From: Caenimonas sedimenti
GTDB lineage: Bacteria > Pseudomonadota > Gammaproteobacteria > Burkholderiales > Burkholderiaceae_C
DNA length: 64,000 bases
Direction: 5' to 3'
Assembly: GCF_007833165.1 (NCBI RefSeq)
Contig: NZ_VOBQ01000004.1
Span: 372,001 to 436,000, forward strand
Shown here: positions 7,202 through 17,043 of the stretch, in pieces
How positions within the stretch are numbered: position 1 is the first letter of the stretch
Layout: each line of letters begins with the position of its first letter
Translations under genes and position numbers: made by a program
Notes under the pieces: model-generated
Told to the model about the DNA's origin: nothing
What the model saw: the letters and a program-made list of their open reading frames with translations, nothing else
Databases searched by the model: none

Positions 7202-10042
7202 ATGACCGACAAGACCGATTACCGCGCCACCCTCAACCTGCCCGACACGCCCTTCCCCATGCGCGGCGACCTGCCCAAGCGCGAGCCGGGCTGGGTGAAG
7301 GAGTGGGAAGACCAGGGCCTCTACAAACGCCTGCGCGTGGCGCGCCAGGGACGCCAGAAGTTCGTGCTGCACGACGGCCCGCCCTATGCCAACGGCCAGA
7401 TCCACATGGGCCACGCGGTCAACAAGATCCTGAAGGACATGATCGTCAAGTCGCGCCAGCTCAAGGGCCTGGACGCGGCCTACATCCCCGGCTGGGACTG
7501 CCATGGCCTGCCGATCGAAAACGCGATCGAGAAGAAGCACGGCCGGAACCTGCCGCGCGACGAGATGCAGGCCAAAAGCCGCGCTTTCGCCACCGAGCAG
7601 ATCGGCATCCAGATGGCCGACTTCAAGCGGCTGGGCGTGCTGGGCGACTGGGACCACCCCTACCGCACCATGGACCCCGGCAACGAGGCCGACGAGATCC
7701 GCGCGTTCAAGCGGGTGATCGAGCGCGGCTTTGTCTACCGCGGACTGAAGCCCGTCTACTGGTGCTTCGACTGCGGCTCGTCGCTGGCGGAGTTCGAGAT
7801 CGAGTACGCGGACAAGAAGTCGCAGACGATCGATGTGGGGTTCGAGGCGGATGATGCGGCGAAGGTGCTGGCGGCATTTGGTGCGGCCGGCAGCGGCAAG
7901 CCCGTCCTCGCCGTCATCTGGACCACCACCGCCTGGACCATCCCGGCCAACCAGGCCCTGAACCTGAACCCGGAGCTGGACTACGCGCTGGTCGATACCG
8001 AGCGCGGCCAGCTGATCCTGGCCGCGTCATTGGTGGAAAAGTGCATGACGCGCTACGGCCTCAACGGCACGGTGTTGGCCACGGTGAAAGGCGAGAAGCT
8101 GGGCGGCCTGAACTTCCGCCATCCGCTGTACGAAGTGGACGCCGGCTACCGCCGCCTGTCACCGGTGTACCTGGCCGACTACGCCACCGCCGACGACGGC
8201 ACCGGCATCGTCCATTCTTCGCCCGCCTACGGCCTGGACGACTTCAACAGCTGCATCGCGCACGGCGTGCAGTACGACGACATTCTCAACCCGGTGCAGG
8301 CGAACGGCAGCTACGCGGCCGATTTCCCGCTGTTCGGCGGCCAGAACATCTGGAAGGCCGTCCCCGTCATCACCGACGCGCTGAAGGCCGCCGGACGCGT
8401 GTTCGCCACCGAGAACATCGTCCACAGCTACCCGCACTGCTGGCGCCACAAGTCGCCGGTGATCTACCGCGCCGCCGCCCAGTGGTTCATCCGCATGGAC
8501 GCGGGCGAAGGCGTGTTCACCAAGGACAAGGCGACCGAGACGCTGCGCCAGACGGCGCTGAAAGCCATCGAGGAAACCAGCTTCTTCCCCGAGAACGGCC
8601 AGGCGCGCCTGCGCGACATGATCGCCGGGCGGCCCGACTGGTGCATCAGCCGCCAGCGCAGCTGGGGCGTGCCGCTGCCCTTCTTCCTGCACAAGGACAC
8701 GCACGACCTGCATCCGAAGACGATGGAGATCCTCGACGTGGCGGCAGCCATGGTCGAAGCGGGCGGCATCGAGGCCTGGAGCAAGGCCTCGCCCGAGGAG
8801 ATCCTGGCCAAGGTCGGCGCTGCCGCCGACGCGCCCAGCTACAACAAGAGCACCGACATCCTCGAGGTGTGGTTCGACTCCGGCACCACGCACACCACTG
8901 TGCTGCGGCATTCCCACGCGGGCGCGGCCCATGAGAACGGCCCCGAAGCCGACCTCTACCTGGAAGGCCACGATCAGCACCGCGGCTGGTTCCACAGCTC
9001 GCTGCTGACCGCCGCGGCCATGTACGGACGGGCGCCGTACCGCGGCCTGCTCACGCACGGCTTCACGGTCGATGCCCAGGGCCGCAAGATGAGCAAGTCG
9101 CTCGGCAACGGCATCGAGCCGCAGGAGGTCAACGCCAAGCTGGGCGCGGAGATCGTGCGGCTCTGGGTCGCCGCTTCCGACTACTCCGGCGACATCGCGG
9201 GGGACAAGAAGATCCTCGACCGCGTTGTAGACGCGTACCGCCGCATCCGCAATACGCTGCGCTTCCTGCTGGCCAACGTCAGCGACTTCGACCCGGCCAA
9301 GGATGCCGTGCCGCTGGCCGAGATGCTGGAGATCGACCGCTACGCGCTGACCCGGGCCGCCGAATTCCAGGCCGAGGTGCTCGCGCATTTCGAGGTCTAC
9401 GAATTCCACCCGGTGGTGGCCAAGCTGCAGGTGTACTGCTCGGAAGACCTGGGCGCCTTCTACCTCGACATCCTGAAGGACCGTCTTTACACGACGGCGC
9501 CGAAGTCGCTGGCGCGCCGCAGCGCGCAGACGGCCCTGTGGAACATCACGCACGCCATGCTGCGCTGGATGGCGCCCTTCCTCAGCTTCACCGCCGAGGA
9601 AGCCTGGAAGCTGTTCGGCAACTCCGACTCGATCTTTCTGGAGGAGTACGCCGAGATCGGCGCGCCCGACTCCGCCTTGCTCGCGCGCTGGAAGCGCCTG
9701 GGCGAGATCCGCGCCATCGCCAACAAGGAGATCGAGGCGCTGCGCGAGAAGGGCCAGGTCGGCTCGTCGCTGCAGGCCAACCTGGTGGTCACGGCCGGGC
9801 CGGACGACCACGCGTTGCTGGCCAGCCTGGAAGACGATCTCAAGTTCGTCTTCATCGCTTCGGCGGTCCGGCTGGAGCAAGGCGATGGCCTTGCCGTGCA
9901 GGCGGTGCCCAGCGCGGACGTGAAGTGCGAGCGGTGCTGGCATTGGCGCGCCGACGTCGGCAGCGATCCGAAGTACGCCACGATCTGCGGGCGCTGCGTG
10001 AGCAACCTGTTCGGCGCCGGCGAAGCGCGGGTGCACGCCTGA
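7202..10042 (+). CDS. ileS: Isoleucyl-tRNA synthetase
   Basis: This class I aminoacyl-tRNA synthetase charges tRNA-Ile and edits valine. The 946-residue protein carries the HIGH signature as HMGH at residues 68-71 ([12 protein letters not shown]), the KMSKS loop at 629-633, the CP1 editing region between them, and a C-terminal zinc motif (CERCWHW ... CGRCVSN). Its stop overlaps the lspA start (TGATG), so the two genes are coupled. The start ATG lies 14 bases after a palindromic repeat, and there is no strong ribosome-binding site. Length and motifs indicate a complete housekeeping enzyme. Confidence 0.98.
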   Translation: MTDKTDYRATLNLPDTPFPMRGDLPKREPGWVKEWEDQGLYKRLRVARQGRQKFVLHDGPPYANGQIHMGHAVNKILKDMIVKSRQLKGLDAAYIPGWDCHGLPIENAIEKKHGRNLPRDEMQAKSRAFATEQIGIQMADFKRLGVLGDWDHPYRTMDPGNEADEIRAFKRVIERGFVYRGLKPVYWCFDCGSSLAEFEIEYADKKSQTIDVGFEADDAAKVLAAFGAAGSGKPVLAVIWTTTAWTIPANQALNLNPELDYALVDTERGQLILAASLVEKCMTRYGLNGTVLATVKGEKLGGLNFRHPLYEVDAGYRRLSPVYLADYATADDGTGIVHSSPAYGLDDFNSCIAHGVQYDDILNPVQANGSYAADFPLFGGQNIWKAVPVITDALKAAGRVFATENIVHSYPHCWRHKSPVIYRAAAQWFIRMDAGEGVFTKDKATETLRQTALKAIEETSFFPENGQARLRDMIAGRPDWCISRQRSWGVPLPFFLHKDTHDLHPKTMEILDVAAAMVEAGGIEAWSKASPEEILAKVGAAADAPSYNKSTDILEVWFDSGTTHTTVLRHSHAGAAHENGPEADLYLEGHDQHRGWFHSSLLTAAAMYGRAPYRGLLTHGFTVDAQGRKMSKSLGNGIEPQEVNAKLGAEIVRLWVAASDYSGDIAGDKKILDRVVDAYRRIRNTLRFLLANVSDFDPAKDAVPLAEMLEIDRYALTRAAEFQAEVLAHFEVYEFHPVVAKLQVYCSEDLGAFYLDILKDRLYTTAPKSLARRSAQTALWNITHAMLRWMAPFLSFTAEEAWKLFGNSDSIFLEEYAEIGAPDSALLARWKRLGEIRAIANKEIEALREKGQVGSSLQANLVVTAGPDDHALLASLEDDLKFVFIASAVRLEQGDGLAVQAVPSADVKCERCWHWRADVGSDPKYATICGRCVSNLFGAGEARVHA

Positions 10043-10548
10043 TGGCCCGCAGCAACTTCAAGACCGCCGGCAGCGGCACCGGCATGCTGCCCTGGCTGGG
10101 GCTGGCGCTCATCATCCTGATCGCCGACCAGTTCACCAAGGTGCTGATCCTCGGCTACTACAAGCTGGGTGACTCGACCTACGTGTTGCCCTTCTTCAAC
10201 ATCGTGCGGGCGCACAACACGGGCGCGGCCTTTTCCTTTCTGGCCGGCGCGGGCGGCTGGCAGCGCTGGCTGTTCACCGGCATCGGCGTGGCCGCGACGC
10301 TGTTCATTCTGTGGCTGCTGCGCTCGCACTCCCAGCAGAAGATGTTCGCGTTCGCTCTGGCTTGCATCCTGGGCGGCGCCATCGGCAACGTGGTCGACCG
10401 CGTGCTGTACGGTTACGTGGTGGACTTCATCCAGGTCCACTACGGCGGCTGGTTCTTCCCCGCCTTCAACGTGGCCGACAGCGCGATCACGATCGGCGCC
10501 GCCTGCCTGATCCTGGACGAGCTGCTGCGGGTCCGGCAGAGCAAGTAG
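10042..10548 (+). CDS. lspA: Lipoprotein signal peptidase II
   Basis: LspA cleaves signal peptides of diacylglyceryl-prolipoproteins in the inner membrane. The 168-residue protein has four predicted membrane helices and both catalytic aspartate motifs, [16 protein letters not shown] and [11 protein letters not shown]. The conserved N-terminal DQFTK and NTGAAFSFL segments are also present. The ATG overlaps the ileS stop codon by one base. It would process exported lipoproteins such as the Tat/lipobox hydrolase at 3828, which is a general role rather than a specific partnership. Confidence 0.97.
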   Translation: MARSNFKTAGSGTGMLPWLGLALIILIADQFTKVLILGYYKLGDSTYVLPFFNIVRAHNTGAAFSFLAGAGGWQRWLFTGIGVAATLFILWLLRSHSQQKMFAFALACILGGAIGNVVDRVLYGYVVDFIQVHYGGWFFPAFNVADSAITIGAACLILDELLRVRQSK

Positions 10549-10569
10549 ACCCGGACGGGGTGGGATATG

Positions 10570-10589
10570 ATGCTTCAAACATGAAGCAT
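10570..10589 (+). promoter_or_regulatory. Start-codon hairpin and four-codon leader frame
   Basis: ATGCTTCA-AACA-TGAAGCAT forms a perfect 8-bp hairpin whose 3' arm contains the TG of the symporter start codon (ATG 10581). The same bases encode a minimal frame, ATG CTT CAA ACA TGA, whose stop overlaps that ATG. The purine-rich GGGGTGGGAT (10558-10567) lies just upstream of the leader ATG rather than near the gene start. Translational control is inferred. Confidence 0.45.
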
Positions 10590-12251
10590 TTGTTGAACCT
10601 GCTGGCGGCCGTGGCGCTGCTGGTGTGGGGCACCTATCTCGTTCGTACCGGCATCCTGCGGGTCTTCGGCGCCAATCTGCGCCACGTGCTGGCCCGCAGC
10701 ATCGACACCCGCCCGGCCGCCGCGCTGGCGGGGGTAGGCGTCACGGCCCTCGTCCAGTCCAGTACCGCCACCGCACTGATCGTCGCCTCGTTCGTCGGCC
10801 AGGGCCTGGTCGCGCTCCCCACCGCCCTGGCGGTGATGCTGGGCGCGGACGTCGGCACCAGCCTGATGACGGTGGTCTTCTCGCTCGACCTGTCCTGGCT
10901 GTCGCCGCTCTTCATCTTTGTCGGCGTGGTGCTGTTCATCTCGAGCCAGGCGACGCCCGTGGGCCGTTTCGGCCGCGTTCTGATCGGCCTGGGGCTGATG
11001 CTGCTGGCGCTGCGGCTCGTGGCGGAGTCCACCGCGATCATGGTGCAATCGCCCGCCGTCAAGGCGCTGCTGCTGTCCCTGTCCAGCGACATCCTGCTCG
11101 AGATCACGGTGGGCGCGTTCCTGGCGGTCGTGGCGTATTCGAGCCTCGCGATCGTGCTGCTGACCGCGACCCTGGCCGCTTCGGGTGCGATCCCGCTGGA
11201 TGTCGCCCTTGGCCTCGTGCTCGGCGCCAACCTGGGCAGCGGCATGCTCGGCGTGCTGGCCACTGCGAAGTCCACGGTCGAAGTGCGCCACGTGCCGATG
11301 GGCAACCTCATCTTCAAGATCATCGGCGTGTTGATCGCCGCCCCGTTCGTGGGGCTGTGGCTGCGCTGGGTGCGGCCCTACCTGGGAGACCCGTCGACCG
11401 TCGTGGTGCTGTATCACCTGAGCTTCAACGTGCTGATGGCGCTGCTGCTGCTGCCGTTCACGCCCGTCGTCGCCAGGCGGGTGGAGGCATGGCTGCCGAA
11501 GCCGGACAAGACGCTGGTCTCAGGCCGTCCCCATCACCTCGATCCGTCGGCCCTGTCGACGCCCTCGCTGGCCATCTCCTGCGCGGCGCGCGAAGCGCTG
11601 CACCAGGCCGACATCGTCGAGACCATGATGGTCGGCATGCTGCGCGTCATCAAGGACAACGACCTGCGGCTCGCCGAGGAGCTGCGCAAGATGGACGACA
11701 CGGTCGACGAACTCTATTCGGCGATCAAGTACTACCTGACCAAGATCTCGCGCGAGGCGCTGGGCGAGGAAGAAAGCCGCCGCTGGACGGACATCATCAG
11801 CTTCACGATCAACATGGAGCAGATCGGCGACATCATCGAGCGCGTGCTGCAGGACATCGAGGACAAGAAGATCAAGAAGAACCGCAGCTTCTCCGCCGCG
11901 GGCATGGCCGAGATCTGCGAGCTCCACGCCCGGCTGATCGACAACCTGCGCCTGGGCATGAGCGTCTTCCTCAACGGAACCGTGCGCGACGCGCAGAAGC
12001 TGCTGGAGGAGAAGGTGCGGTTCCGCGACCTGGAACGCACCTATGCCGGCACCCACCTGATCCGACTGACCGACAACACGGTGCAGAGCATCGAAACCAG
12101 CTCGCTGCACCTCGACCTGATCAGCGACCTGAAGCGCATCAACTCGCACATCTGCTCCATCGCCTACCCGATCCTCGACTCCGCGGGGGCACTGGCCCCG
12201 AGCCGGCTCAAGGCCGTGCTGGTGGACGACAACTCTCAGGCGTTGCAGTAG
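10581..12251 (+). CDS. Na/Pi cotransporter family protein with PhoU-like C-terminus
   Basis: The 556-residue protein has an N-terminal membrane half (about 8-10 helices, residues 1-300) with the paired QSSTATALI and GANLGSG elements of the NptA/YjbB Na/phosphate symporters. Its cytoplasmic half (about 340-556) is rich in helices with PhoU-like character (EELRKMDDTVDELYSAIKYY). It likely moves phosphate with sodium across the inner membrane, possibly as efflux. The chosen ATG gives MKHLLNLLAAVALLVWGTYL, a typical start for the family. The 3' end overlaps a convergent receiver-domain gene by 16 bases. Confidence 0.9.
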   Translation: MKHLLNLLAAVALLVWGTYLVRTGILRVFGANLRHVLARSIDTRPAAALAGVGVTALVQSSTATALIVASFVGQGLVALPTALAVMLGADVGTSLMTVVFSLDLSWLSPLFIFVGVVLFISSQATPVGRFGRVLIGLGLMLLALRLVAESTAIMVQSPAVKALLLSLSSDILLEITVGAFLAVVAYSSLAIVLLTATLAASGAIPLDVALGLVLGANLGSGMLGVLATAKSTVEVRHVPMGNLIFKIIGVLIAAPFVGLWLRWVRPYLGDPSTVVVLYHLSFNVLMALLLLPFTPVVARRVEAWLPKPDKTLVSGRPHHLDPSALSTPSLAISCAAREALHQADIVETMMVGMLRVIKDNDLRLAEELRKMDDTVDELYSAIKYYLTKISREALGEEESRRWTDIISFTINMEQIGDIIERVLQDIEDKKIKKNRSFSAAGMAEICELHARLIDNLRLGMSVFLNGTVRDAQKLLEEKVRFRDLERTYAGTHLIRLTDNTVQSIETSSLHLDLISDLKRINSHICSIAYPILDSAGALAPSRLKAVLVDDNSQALQ

Positions 12252-12601
12252 GCGACCAGCTTCTCGATCTCGGTGGACTTGTCGAACACCGCGTCGGCGC
12301 CAAGCTGCGCACAGCGCCAGCGCACGTCCTGGGTCGCGTGATTGCTCAGCACGATGAGCCGCTGGCCGGGCCGGCGCCTCTCGCGCAACGCGTCCAATAC
12401 GTTCAGGCCGCTGCCCTCCCGCAGGAACAGGTCCACGATGGCCAGGTCCCAGGTGCCGTCGTTCTGGGCGAGCCAGCGCTTGCCTTCGTGCTCGGTCTCG
12501 GCGGTGCCGACCGTCTGGACCTGCGCCAGATCCTGCAAGGTCTCGATCAGGTTGTCGCGGATCGTGGGGCTGTCTTCGATGATGTAGGTTCGGACCGTCA
12601 T
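12236..12601 (-). CDS. Single-domain response regulator (CheY-like receiver)
   Basis: This 121-residue protein consists of one receiver domain. It shows the acidic pair in YIIEDSPTIRDN, the phospho-acceptor Asp in DLAIVDLFLREGSGL, a Ser/Thr switch in VLSNHAT and the conserved Lys in VFDKSTEIEKL. There is no output domain and no kinase beside it; the only histidine kinase in the window, at 60003, carries its own receiver. It may diffuse to an unlinked target. It is convergent with the symporter gene (16-base overlap) and its ATG at 12601 is well defined. Confidence 0.9.
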   Translation of the reverse strand: MTVRTYIIEDSPTIRDNLIETLQDLAQVQTVGTAETEHEGKRWLAQNDGTWDLAIVDLFLREGSGLNVLDALRERRRPGQRLIVLSNHATQDVRWRCAQLGADAVFDKSTEIEKLVAYCNA

Positions 12602-12690
12602 GGCTGGAGTCTTTCTGTGCCCCGATTCTGCGCATGCCCGTGGCCGCAGGTTGCCATCTGGCAGGCCATGCTGCTGTAGGAAAGCCCGAC

Positions 12691-13488
12691 TCAGGCAGTG
12701 CCCGCCGTTGCGGCACGCAGGATCAGCGCGGCTTCCAGCGTGAATTCGTCCTGCTGCAGCCGGCGGGCCACCTCCCGCGCGGCCATGCCCTCGAACCGGG
12801 CCACTTCCCCGTCCTGGTTGACGGGCACGGTGCCTGGCGGCAGCACGCAACGGTACCAGTCGAGACGCTCGACCACATAGCCATGCGCGACCTCGGCGGA
12901 AGGCCTGCGCGTGAGAAACGAGCCGCCGCGGGCCAGGCCTTCCAGCTGCGCGAAGCGCAAGCCGGCCTCCTCCCAGGTTTCGCGCTCCAGCGCCGCGAGC
13001 CCGCTCTCGCCCGCCGGGACCATGCCGCCCACCAGCGTGTCCCACAGGCCGGGATCGTTGGGTTTGTCGAACGCGCGCTGCTGCAGCCAGAAGCGTCCAT
13101 CCGGCGCCCAGGCGGCCAGGTGGACGGCGTGCGTCGAGATGCCGAGCAGGCGGACGGCGCCGCGCTCGATCCTGCCGACCGCATGACCCGACGCATCGTG
13201 GACGCCAAGCAGCTCGTCGCGCCACGCGCGCACCAGGCCGGCATCGCGAAGCACCACGGCGATGGCCGCGAGGGCGCTGCTCAGGTCGGCGCCGCGCACC
13301 TCCCAGCCATCTCCCGAACGTTCCAGCCAGGACTCCAGCGCTGCCAGCCTGGACAGCACCGGTTCGATGGAGCCGATTTCGGCGCTGCCCCAGCGCAGTG
13401 GCTCACGCGGCGCGGCGGGCGGCTGGTCGGCTTCGGACTGCAGCGCCTGCCACCACGCCTGGGGAACCGCCGCCAGCCCGCCACGCAT
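12691..13488 (-). CDS. Nudix hydrolase with DUF4743 N-terminal domain
   Basis: The 265-residue protein has an N-terminal DUF4743-like region (about 1-115) and a Nudix domain (about 115-250). The Nudix box GX5EX7REUXEEXGU is intact at residues 155-177 (GMVPAGE...RETWEEAGL), so Mg-dependent pyrophosphohydrolase activity is expected. Plant and yeast proteins of this architecture are thiamine-pyrophosphate-like or 8-oxo nucleotide hydrolases, but the substrate here cannot be told. It may be co-transcribed after the secreted protein at 13495, which ends 7 bases upstream of it. Confidence 0.88.
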   Translation of the reverse strand: MRGGLAAVPQAWWQALQSEADQPPAAPREPLRWGSAEIGSIEPVLSRLAALESWLERSGDGWEVRGADLSSALAAIAVVLRDAGLVRAWRDELLGVHDASGHAVGRIERGAVRLLGISTHAVHLAAWAPDGRFWLQQRAFDKPNDPGLWDTLVGGMVPAGESGLAALERETWEEAGLRFAQLEGLARGGSFLTRRPSAEVAHGYVVERLDWYRCVLPPGTVPVNQDGEVARFEGMAAREVARRLQQDEFTLEAALILRAATAGTA

Positions 13489-13494
13489 GGGCGC

Positions 13495-14151
13495 CTAACG
13501 CCGCCGGATGGTTTCGGTGCCCAGCCGGTTGTCCCTCGGGTCGGCGTAAGGCCCGGCCAGCGTGCCGTCGGCGTTGATCGTGTAGACACTGACGCCGCAG
13601 CGCGACCCGCCGTAAGCGACCGCCAGTGACTGGCCCTGCCGGATGGCGACGCCCGGCTGGTTGCCGTCGTTGTCCTTGAAGTTCACCTTGAACACCTGCC
13701 CGCGCGCCTCGATGGTCGTCACGCCGTCGTAGCTTTCGCCGTCGGGCGTGCGGCCCCTGGAGGTGTAGGTGCCGTCCACCTGGCCCGGGGCCCCCGCCTG
13801 TTTGCTCAGCGATTCGCTGCCGAGCGCGCTGCGCTCCAGGTCGCCCCAGGGACCCTCGAGGTTGCCGTCCGCCTTGATCTCCAGTGCGCTGACGGTGCAC
13901 TTGCTGTTCGGCCCCCATGCGGTGAACAGCTGGTTCCCGCGCTGGATGCCCATGCCTCGCAAGGTGCGGTCCTCGGTGTAGGCCAGGCGGAACACGGGTC
14001 CCGCCGCCGTGATGCGCAGCTTGCCCGTGTACGCCTTGCCGTCGAAATCGCGGCCCTCGACGACGTAATCGCCCGGCAGGCTCTGCGCCTGCACCCCCAT
14101 CACGCCCGTTGCCAGCACGAACGCGTACAACCAACTGCTCCTCGTTCTCAT
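13495..14151 (-). CDS. Secreted protein with two repeats of one beta-rich module
   Basis: A classical signal peptide (MRTRSSWLYAFVLATGVMGV, cleavage after AQA) is followed by about 195 residues holding two related halves. Each begins with a G.Y...GR..DG..Y.G pattern: GDYVVEGRDFDGKAYTG, then GTYTSRGRTPDGESYDG about 100 residues later. Each ends with an IKADG/INADG.L.GP segment. The single Cys per half may be structural. The ATG at 14151 is preferred over an upstream in-frame ATG because the signal peptide starts there and GGGGAC precedes it. It is probably periplasmic; the function is unknown. Confidence 0.75.
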   Translation of the reverse strand: MRTRSSWLYAFVLATGVMGVQAQSLPGDYVVEGRDFDGKAYTGKLRITAAGPVFRLAYTEDRTLRGMGIQRGNQLFTAWGPNSKCTVSALEIKADGNLEGPWGDLERSALGSESLSKQAGAPGQVDGTYTSRGRTPDGESYDGVTTIEARGQVFKVNFKDNDGNQPGVAIRQGQSLAVAYGGSRCGVSVYTINADGTLAGPYADPRDNRLGTETIRRR

Positions 14152-14202
14152 GTCGGTCCCCTTGGTTGGTGGACGTCCATCATAGGAGCGCACGCGCCCA
14201 AT

Positions 14203-15186
14203 TCACAAGGTGAGAATGGTGCAGCCGGTCGTCTTGCGCGCTTCCAGGTCGCGGTGCGCCTCCCGCACCTGCTCCAGCGGATACCGCTGGTCGATGCGGA
14301 TCTTCACCTGGCCGCTGGTGACGGCCGCGAACAGATCGTCCGCCATCTGCTGCGTGGCCTCGCGCGTCGCGATGTGGGTGAAAAGCGTCTGCCGTGTGAC
14401 ATACAGCGAGCCCTTGGCGCCAAGGATGCCCGGTGCGAAGGGCGGCACGGGGCCGGAAGCGTTGCCGAAGCTCGCCATCAGCCCGAACGGTGAGAGGCAG
14501 TCCAGCGATTTGTCCCACGTGTCCTTGCCCACCGAGTCGTAGACGACCTTCACGCCGCGGCCGCCGGTGATCTCCTTCACCTTCGGCAGGAAGTCTTCCT
14601 GGTTGTAGTTGATGACGTGGGTGGCGCCCAGCGACTTGGCGAGTGCGCACTTTTCGTCCGTGCCCGCGGTGCCGATCAACTGCAGTCCCATCGCCTTGGC
14701 CCACTGACAGGCGATCAGGCCGACGCCACCGGCCGCCGCATGGAACAGCACGTGGTCGCCTTCCTTCAAGCCGCCCTGCGGCTGGGTGCGCTTGAGCAGG
14801 TATTGCGCGGTCAGGCCCTTCAGCATCATGGCCGCGCCGGTCTCGAAATCGATCGCATCGGGCAGCTTGCAGACCGTCTTGGCGGGCATGACACGCACCT
14901 CGCAATAGGCGCCGGGCGGCTGGCTCGCGTAGGCGGCGCGGTCGCCGGCCTTCAGGTGCGTGACTCCGTCGCCAACGGCCTCGACCACGCCGGCGGCCTC
15001 CATGCCGATGCCGGCCGGCATCGCGAGCGGGTACAGCCCGGTGCGGTGGTAGACATCGATGAAGTTCAGCCCGACGGCATGGTGGCGGATGCGGATCTCG
15101 CCGGGGCCCGGCTGGCCCACTTCGACATCGTCGACCACCAGTTCATCGGGGCCGCCAGGCTGGCGGATGCGGACGGCTCGGCTCAT
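14203..15186 (-). CDS. NADPH:quinone oxidoreductase, zinc-free MDR family
   Basis: The 327-residue cytoplasmic reductase belongs to the medium-chain dehydrogenase family. It has the QOR-type start RIRQPGGPDELVVDDVEVG and the substrate-side HHAVGLNFIDVYHRTGLYP. The NADPH-binding site is AAAGGVGLIACQWAK (about 150). It lacks the zinc-binding cysteine cluster of alcohol dehydrogenases, as quinone reductases do. The C-terminus RDLEARKTTGCTILTL is typical. It reduces quinones or reactive enones using NADPH. It stands alone on the minus strand, so its specific role is not suggested by context. Confidence 0.93.
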   Translation of the reverse strand: MSRAVRIRQPGGPDELVVDDVEVGQPGPGEIRIRHHAVGLNFIDVYHRTGLYPLAMPAGIGMEAAGVVEAVGDGVTHLKAGDRAAYASQPPGAYCEVRVMPAKTVCKLPDAIDFETGAAMMLKGLTAQYLLKRTQPQGGLKEGDHVLFHAAAGGVGLIACQWAKAMGLQLIGTAGTDEKCALAKSLGATHVINYNQEDFLPKVKEITGGRGVKVVYDSVGKDTWDKSLDCLSPFGLMASFGNASGPVPPFAPGILGAKGSLYVTRQTLFTHIATREATQQMADDLFAAVTSGQVKIRIDQRYPLEQVREAHRDLEARKTTGCTILTL

Positions 15187-15299
15187 GAGGGTCTCCTAGG
15201 CGCGAAGGTGTGAGGAAGGGGGTGGCGGGCATCCTGCCACGAATCCGTCAGCCCCGCCTCAGTCCGTGATTGGGCCACCCGCTAAAGTGCCTGCTCCCC

Positions 15300-16199
15300 A
15301 TGAACCAGCGACTCACCCTTTCCACCGCGCTGCTGCTCACCGTGCCGCCGCTGCTGTGGGCGGGCAACGCCGTCGTCGGCCGCATGGTCAGCGGCCTGGT
15401 GCCGCCCATCACGCTGAACTTCCTGCGCTGGGCGCTGGCCTTCCTGATCCTGCTGCCGCTGGCCGCCTGGGTGCTGGGGCGCGGCAGCCCGCTGTGGCCG
15501 AACATGCGGCGCTATGCCCTGCTGGGCCTGCTGGGGGTGGGCTGCTACAACGCGCTGCAGTACCTGGCGCTGAAGACCTCCACGCCGATCAACGTGACAC
15601 TGGTGGCTTCGAGCACGCCGGTCTTCATGCTGGGGATGGGTGCCCTGTTCTTCGGCCAGCGCATCGCCGGCCGGCAGATCGCCGGTGGCGTCCTGTCCAT
15701 GGCGGGCGTCCTGCTGGTGCTGTCCCGCGGTGACCTGGGGCACCTCGCCCAGGTCCGCTTCGTGCCGGGCGACATCTACGTGCTCGTGGCCACCGCCGCC
15801 TGGGCCTGGTACAGCTGGCTGCTGACCCGGCCCGACGACCCGCCCGAGATCCGCCGCGACTGGGCCGCCTTCCTGATGGCGCAGGTGGTCCCCGGGCTGG
15901 CCTGGTCGGCGCTGTTCGCGGGCGGCGAATGGGCGGGTGGCGGCCAGGCCATCGCCTGGGGCTGGCCATTGGCGGCCGCCCTGGTCTTCGTGGCCGTGGG
16001 CCCTGCGATCCTGGCCTACCGGTGCTGGGGGCTGGGCGTGCAGCGCGTGGGCCCGAACGTCGCCGGCTTCTTCTCCAACCTCACGCCGCTGTTCGCCGCC
16101 GTGTTCTCGACGCTGTTCCTGGGCGACCGCCCCCACCTGTACCACGCGGTCGCATTCGTGCTGATCGTCGGCGGGATCGTGGTTTCTTCACGCAAATAG
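15300..16199 (+). CDS. DMT superfamily transporter, EamA type
   Basis: This inner-membrane protein of 299 residues has ten predicted helices arranged as two EamA repeats (about 10-140 and 155-295). The start MNQRLTLSTALLLTVPPLLWAGNAVVGRM is characteristic. EamA carriers export small metabolites such as amino acids or purines; the substrate cannot be read from sequence. An in-frame upstream start exists, but the ATG at 15300 begins the conserved first helix. The convergent SDR gene follows. Confidence 0.9.
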   Translation: MNQRLTLSTALLLTVPPLLWAGNAVVGRMVSGLVPPITLNFLRWALAFLILLPLAAWVLGRGSPLWPNMRRYALLGLLGVGCYNALQYLALKTSTPINVTLVASSTPVFMLGMGALFFGQRIAGRQIAGGVLSMAGVLLVLSRGDLGHLAQVRFVPGDIYVLVATAAWAWYSWLLTRPDDPPEIRRDWAAFLMAQVVPGLAWSALFAGGEWAGGGQAIAWGWPLAAALVFVAVGPAILAYRCWGLGVQRVGPNVAGFFSNLTPLFAAVFSTLFLGDRPHLYHAVAFVLIVGGIVVSSRK

Positions 16200-16212
16200 G
16201 TTTCCCGCGCGA

Positions 16213-17010
16213 CTAGTACGTGCCCGGGTACGCCCCGCCGTCGATCAGGACGTTCTGCCCGGTGATGTAGCTCGCGTGCTGGCTGCACAGGAACGCGCAG
16301 GTCGCGCCGAACTCGTCGGCATTGCCGAAGCGCAGCGCGGGCACCGTCTTCTTGCGCGCCTCCATGATGGATTCGATCGGCTGCCCGGTCTTCTTGGCAG
16401 CGCCTTCCATCGTCCCACGCAGCCGGTGCGTGTCGAAAGCGCCCGGCAGCAGGTTGTTGATGGTGACGTTGCGCGAGGCCAGCTTGCTGGTACGCGCGAC
16501 GCCCGCGACGAAACCGGTCAGCCCGCTGCGCGCGCCGTTCGACAGGCCCAGGATGTCGATGGGCGCCTTCACCGCGCTCGACGTGATGTTCACGATGCGG
16601 CCGAAGCCGCGCTCGGCCATGCCGTCCACCGTGGCCTTGATGAGCTCGATCGGCGTCAGCATGTTGCCGTCCACCGCCTTGATCCAGGCGTCGCGGTCCC
16701 AGTCGCGGAAGTCGCCGGGCGGCGGGCCGCCCGCGTTGGTGATGACGATGTCGAAATCCTTGCGCCGCGCGAACACGGCCGCCCGGCCCGCGACCGTGGT
16801 GATGTCGGCGGCGACGTGCTCGACCGTGGTGCCGGCCGGCACCGCCGGGTCGGCCTTCAGCCGGTCGACCGCGGCCTGCAGCGCCTCGGCGCCGCGCGCC
16901 ACCAGCAGCACATGCGCGCCCTCGCGCGCCAGCGCCTGCGCGCAACCGAACCCCAATCCTTTGCTGGCTCCGCAAACTAGTGCCCACTTCCCCGTGATGC
17001 CGAAGTCCAT
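16213..17010 (-). CDS. SDR family protein lacking the catalytic Tyr/Lys
   Basis: The 265-residue Rossmann protein has the SDR cofactor motif GASKGLGFG (14-22) and the structural NAGG at about 91. At the active site, where YxxxK is expected after ITSSAVKAPIDILGL, the sequence reads SNGAR, so both catalytic residues are replaced. This agrees with the described BKR-like SDR subgroup that lacks the catalytic tetrad. The C-terminus ITGQNVLIDGGAYPGTY is a normal SDR end. The ATG at 17010 starts MDFGITGKWALVCGASKG. It may bind NAD(P) without oxidoreductase activity, or use another residue. Confidence 0.88.
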   Translation of the reverse strand: MDFGITGKWALVCGASKGLGFGCAQALAREGAHVLLVARGAEALQAAVDRLKADPAVPAGTTVEHVAADITTVAGRAAVFARRKDFDIVITNAGGPPPGDFRDWDRDAWIKAVDGNMLTPIELIKATVDGMAERGFGRIVNITSSAVKAPIDILGLSNGARSGLTGFVAGVARTSKLASRNVTINNLLPGAFDTHRLRGTMEGAAKKTGQPIESIMEARKKTVPALRFGNADEFGATCAFLCSQHASYITGQNVLIDGGAYPGTY

Positions 17011-17043
17011 AATGCCTGCTTTGAACGAGATGACGATCCGCGG

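Noticed and set aside
8159-10036. Antisense frame of 625 codons within ileS
   Set aside because: It is the mirror of a conserved housekeeping gene, and its sequence has no motif or protein-like features.
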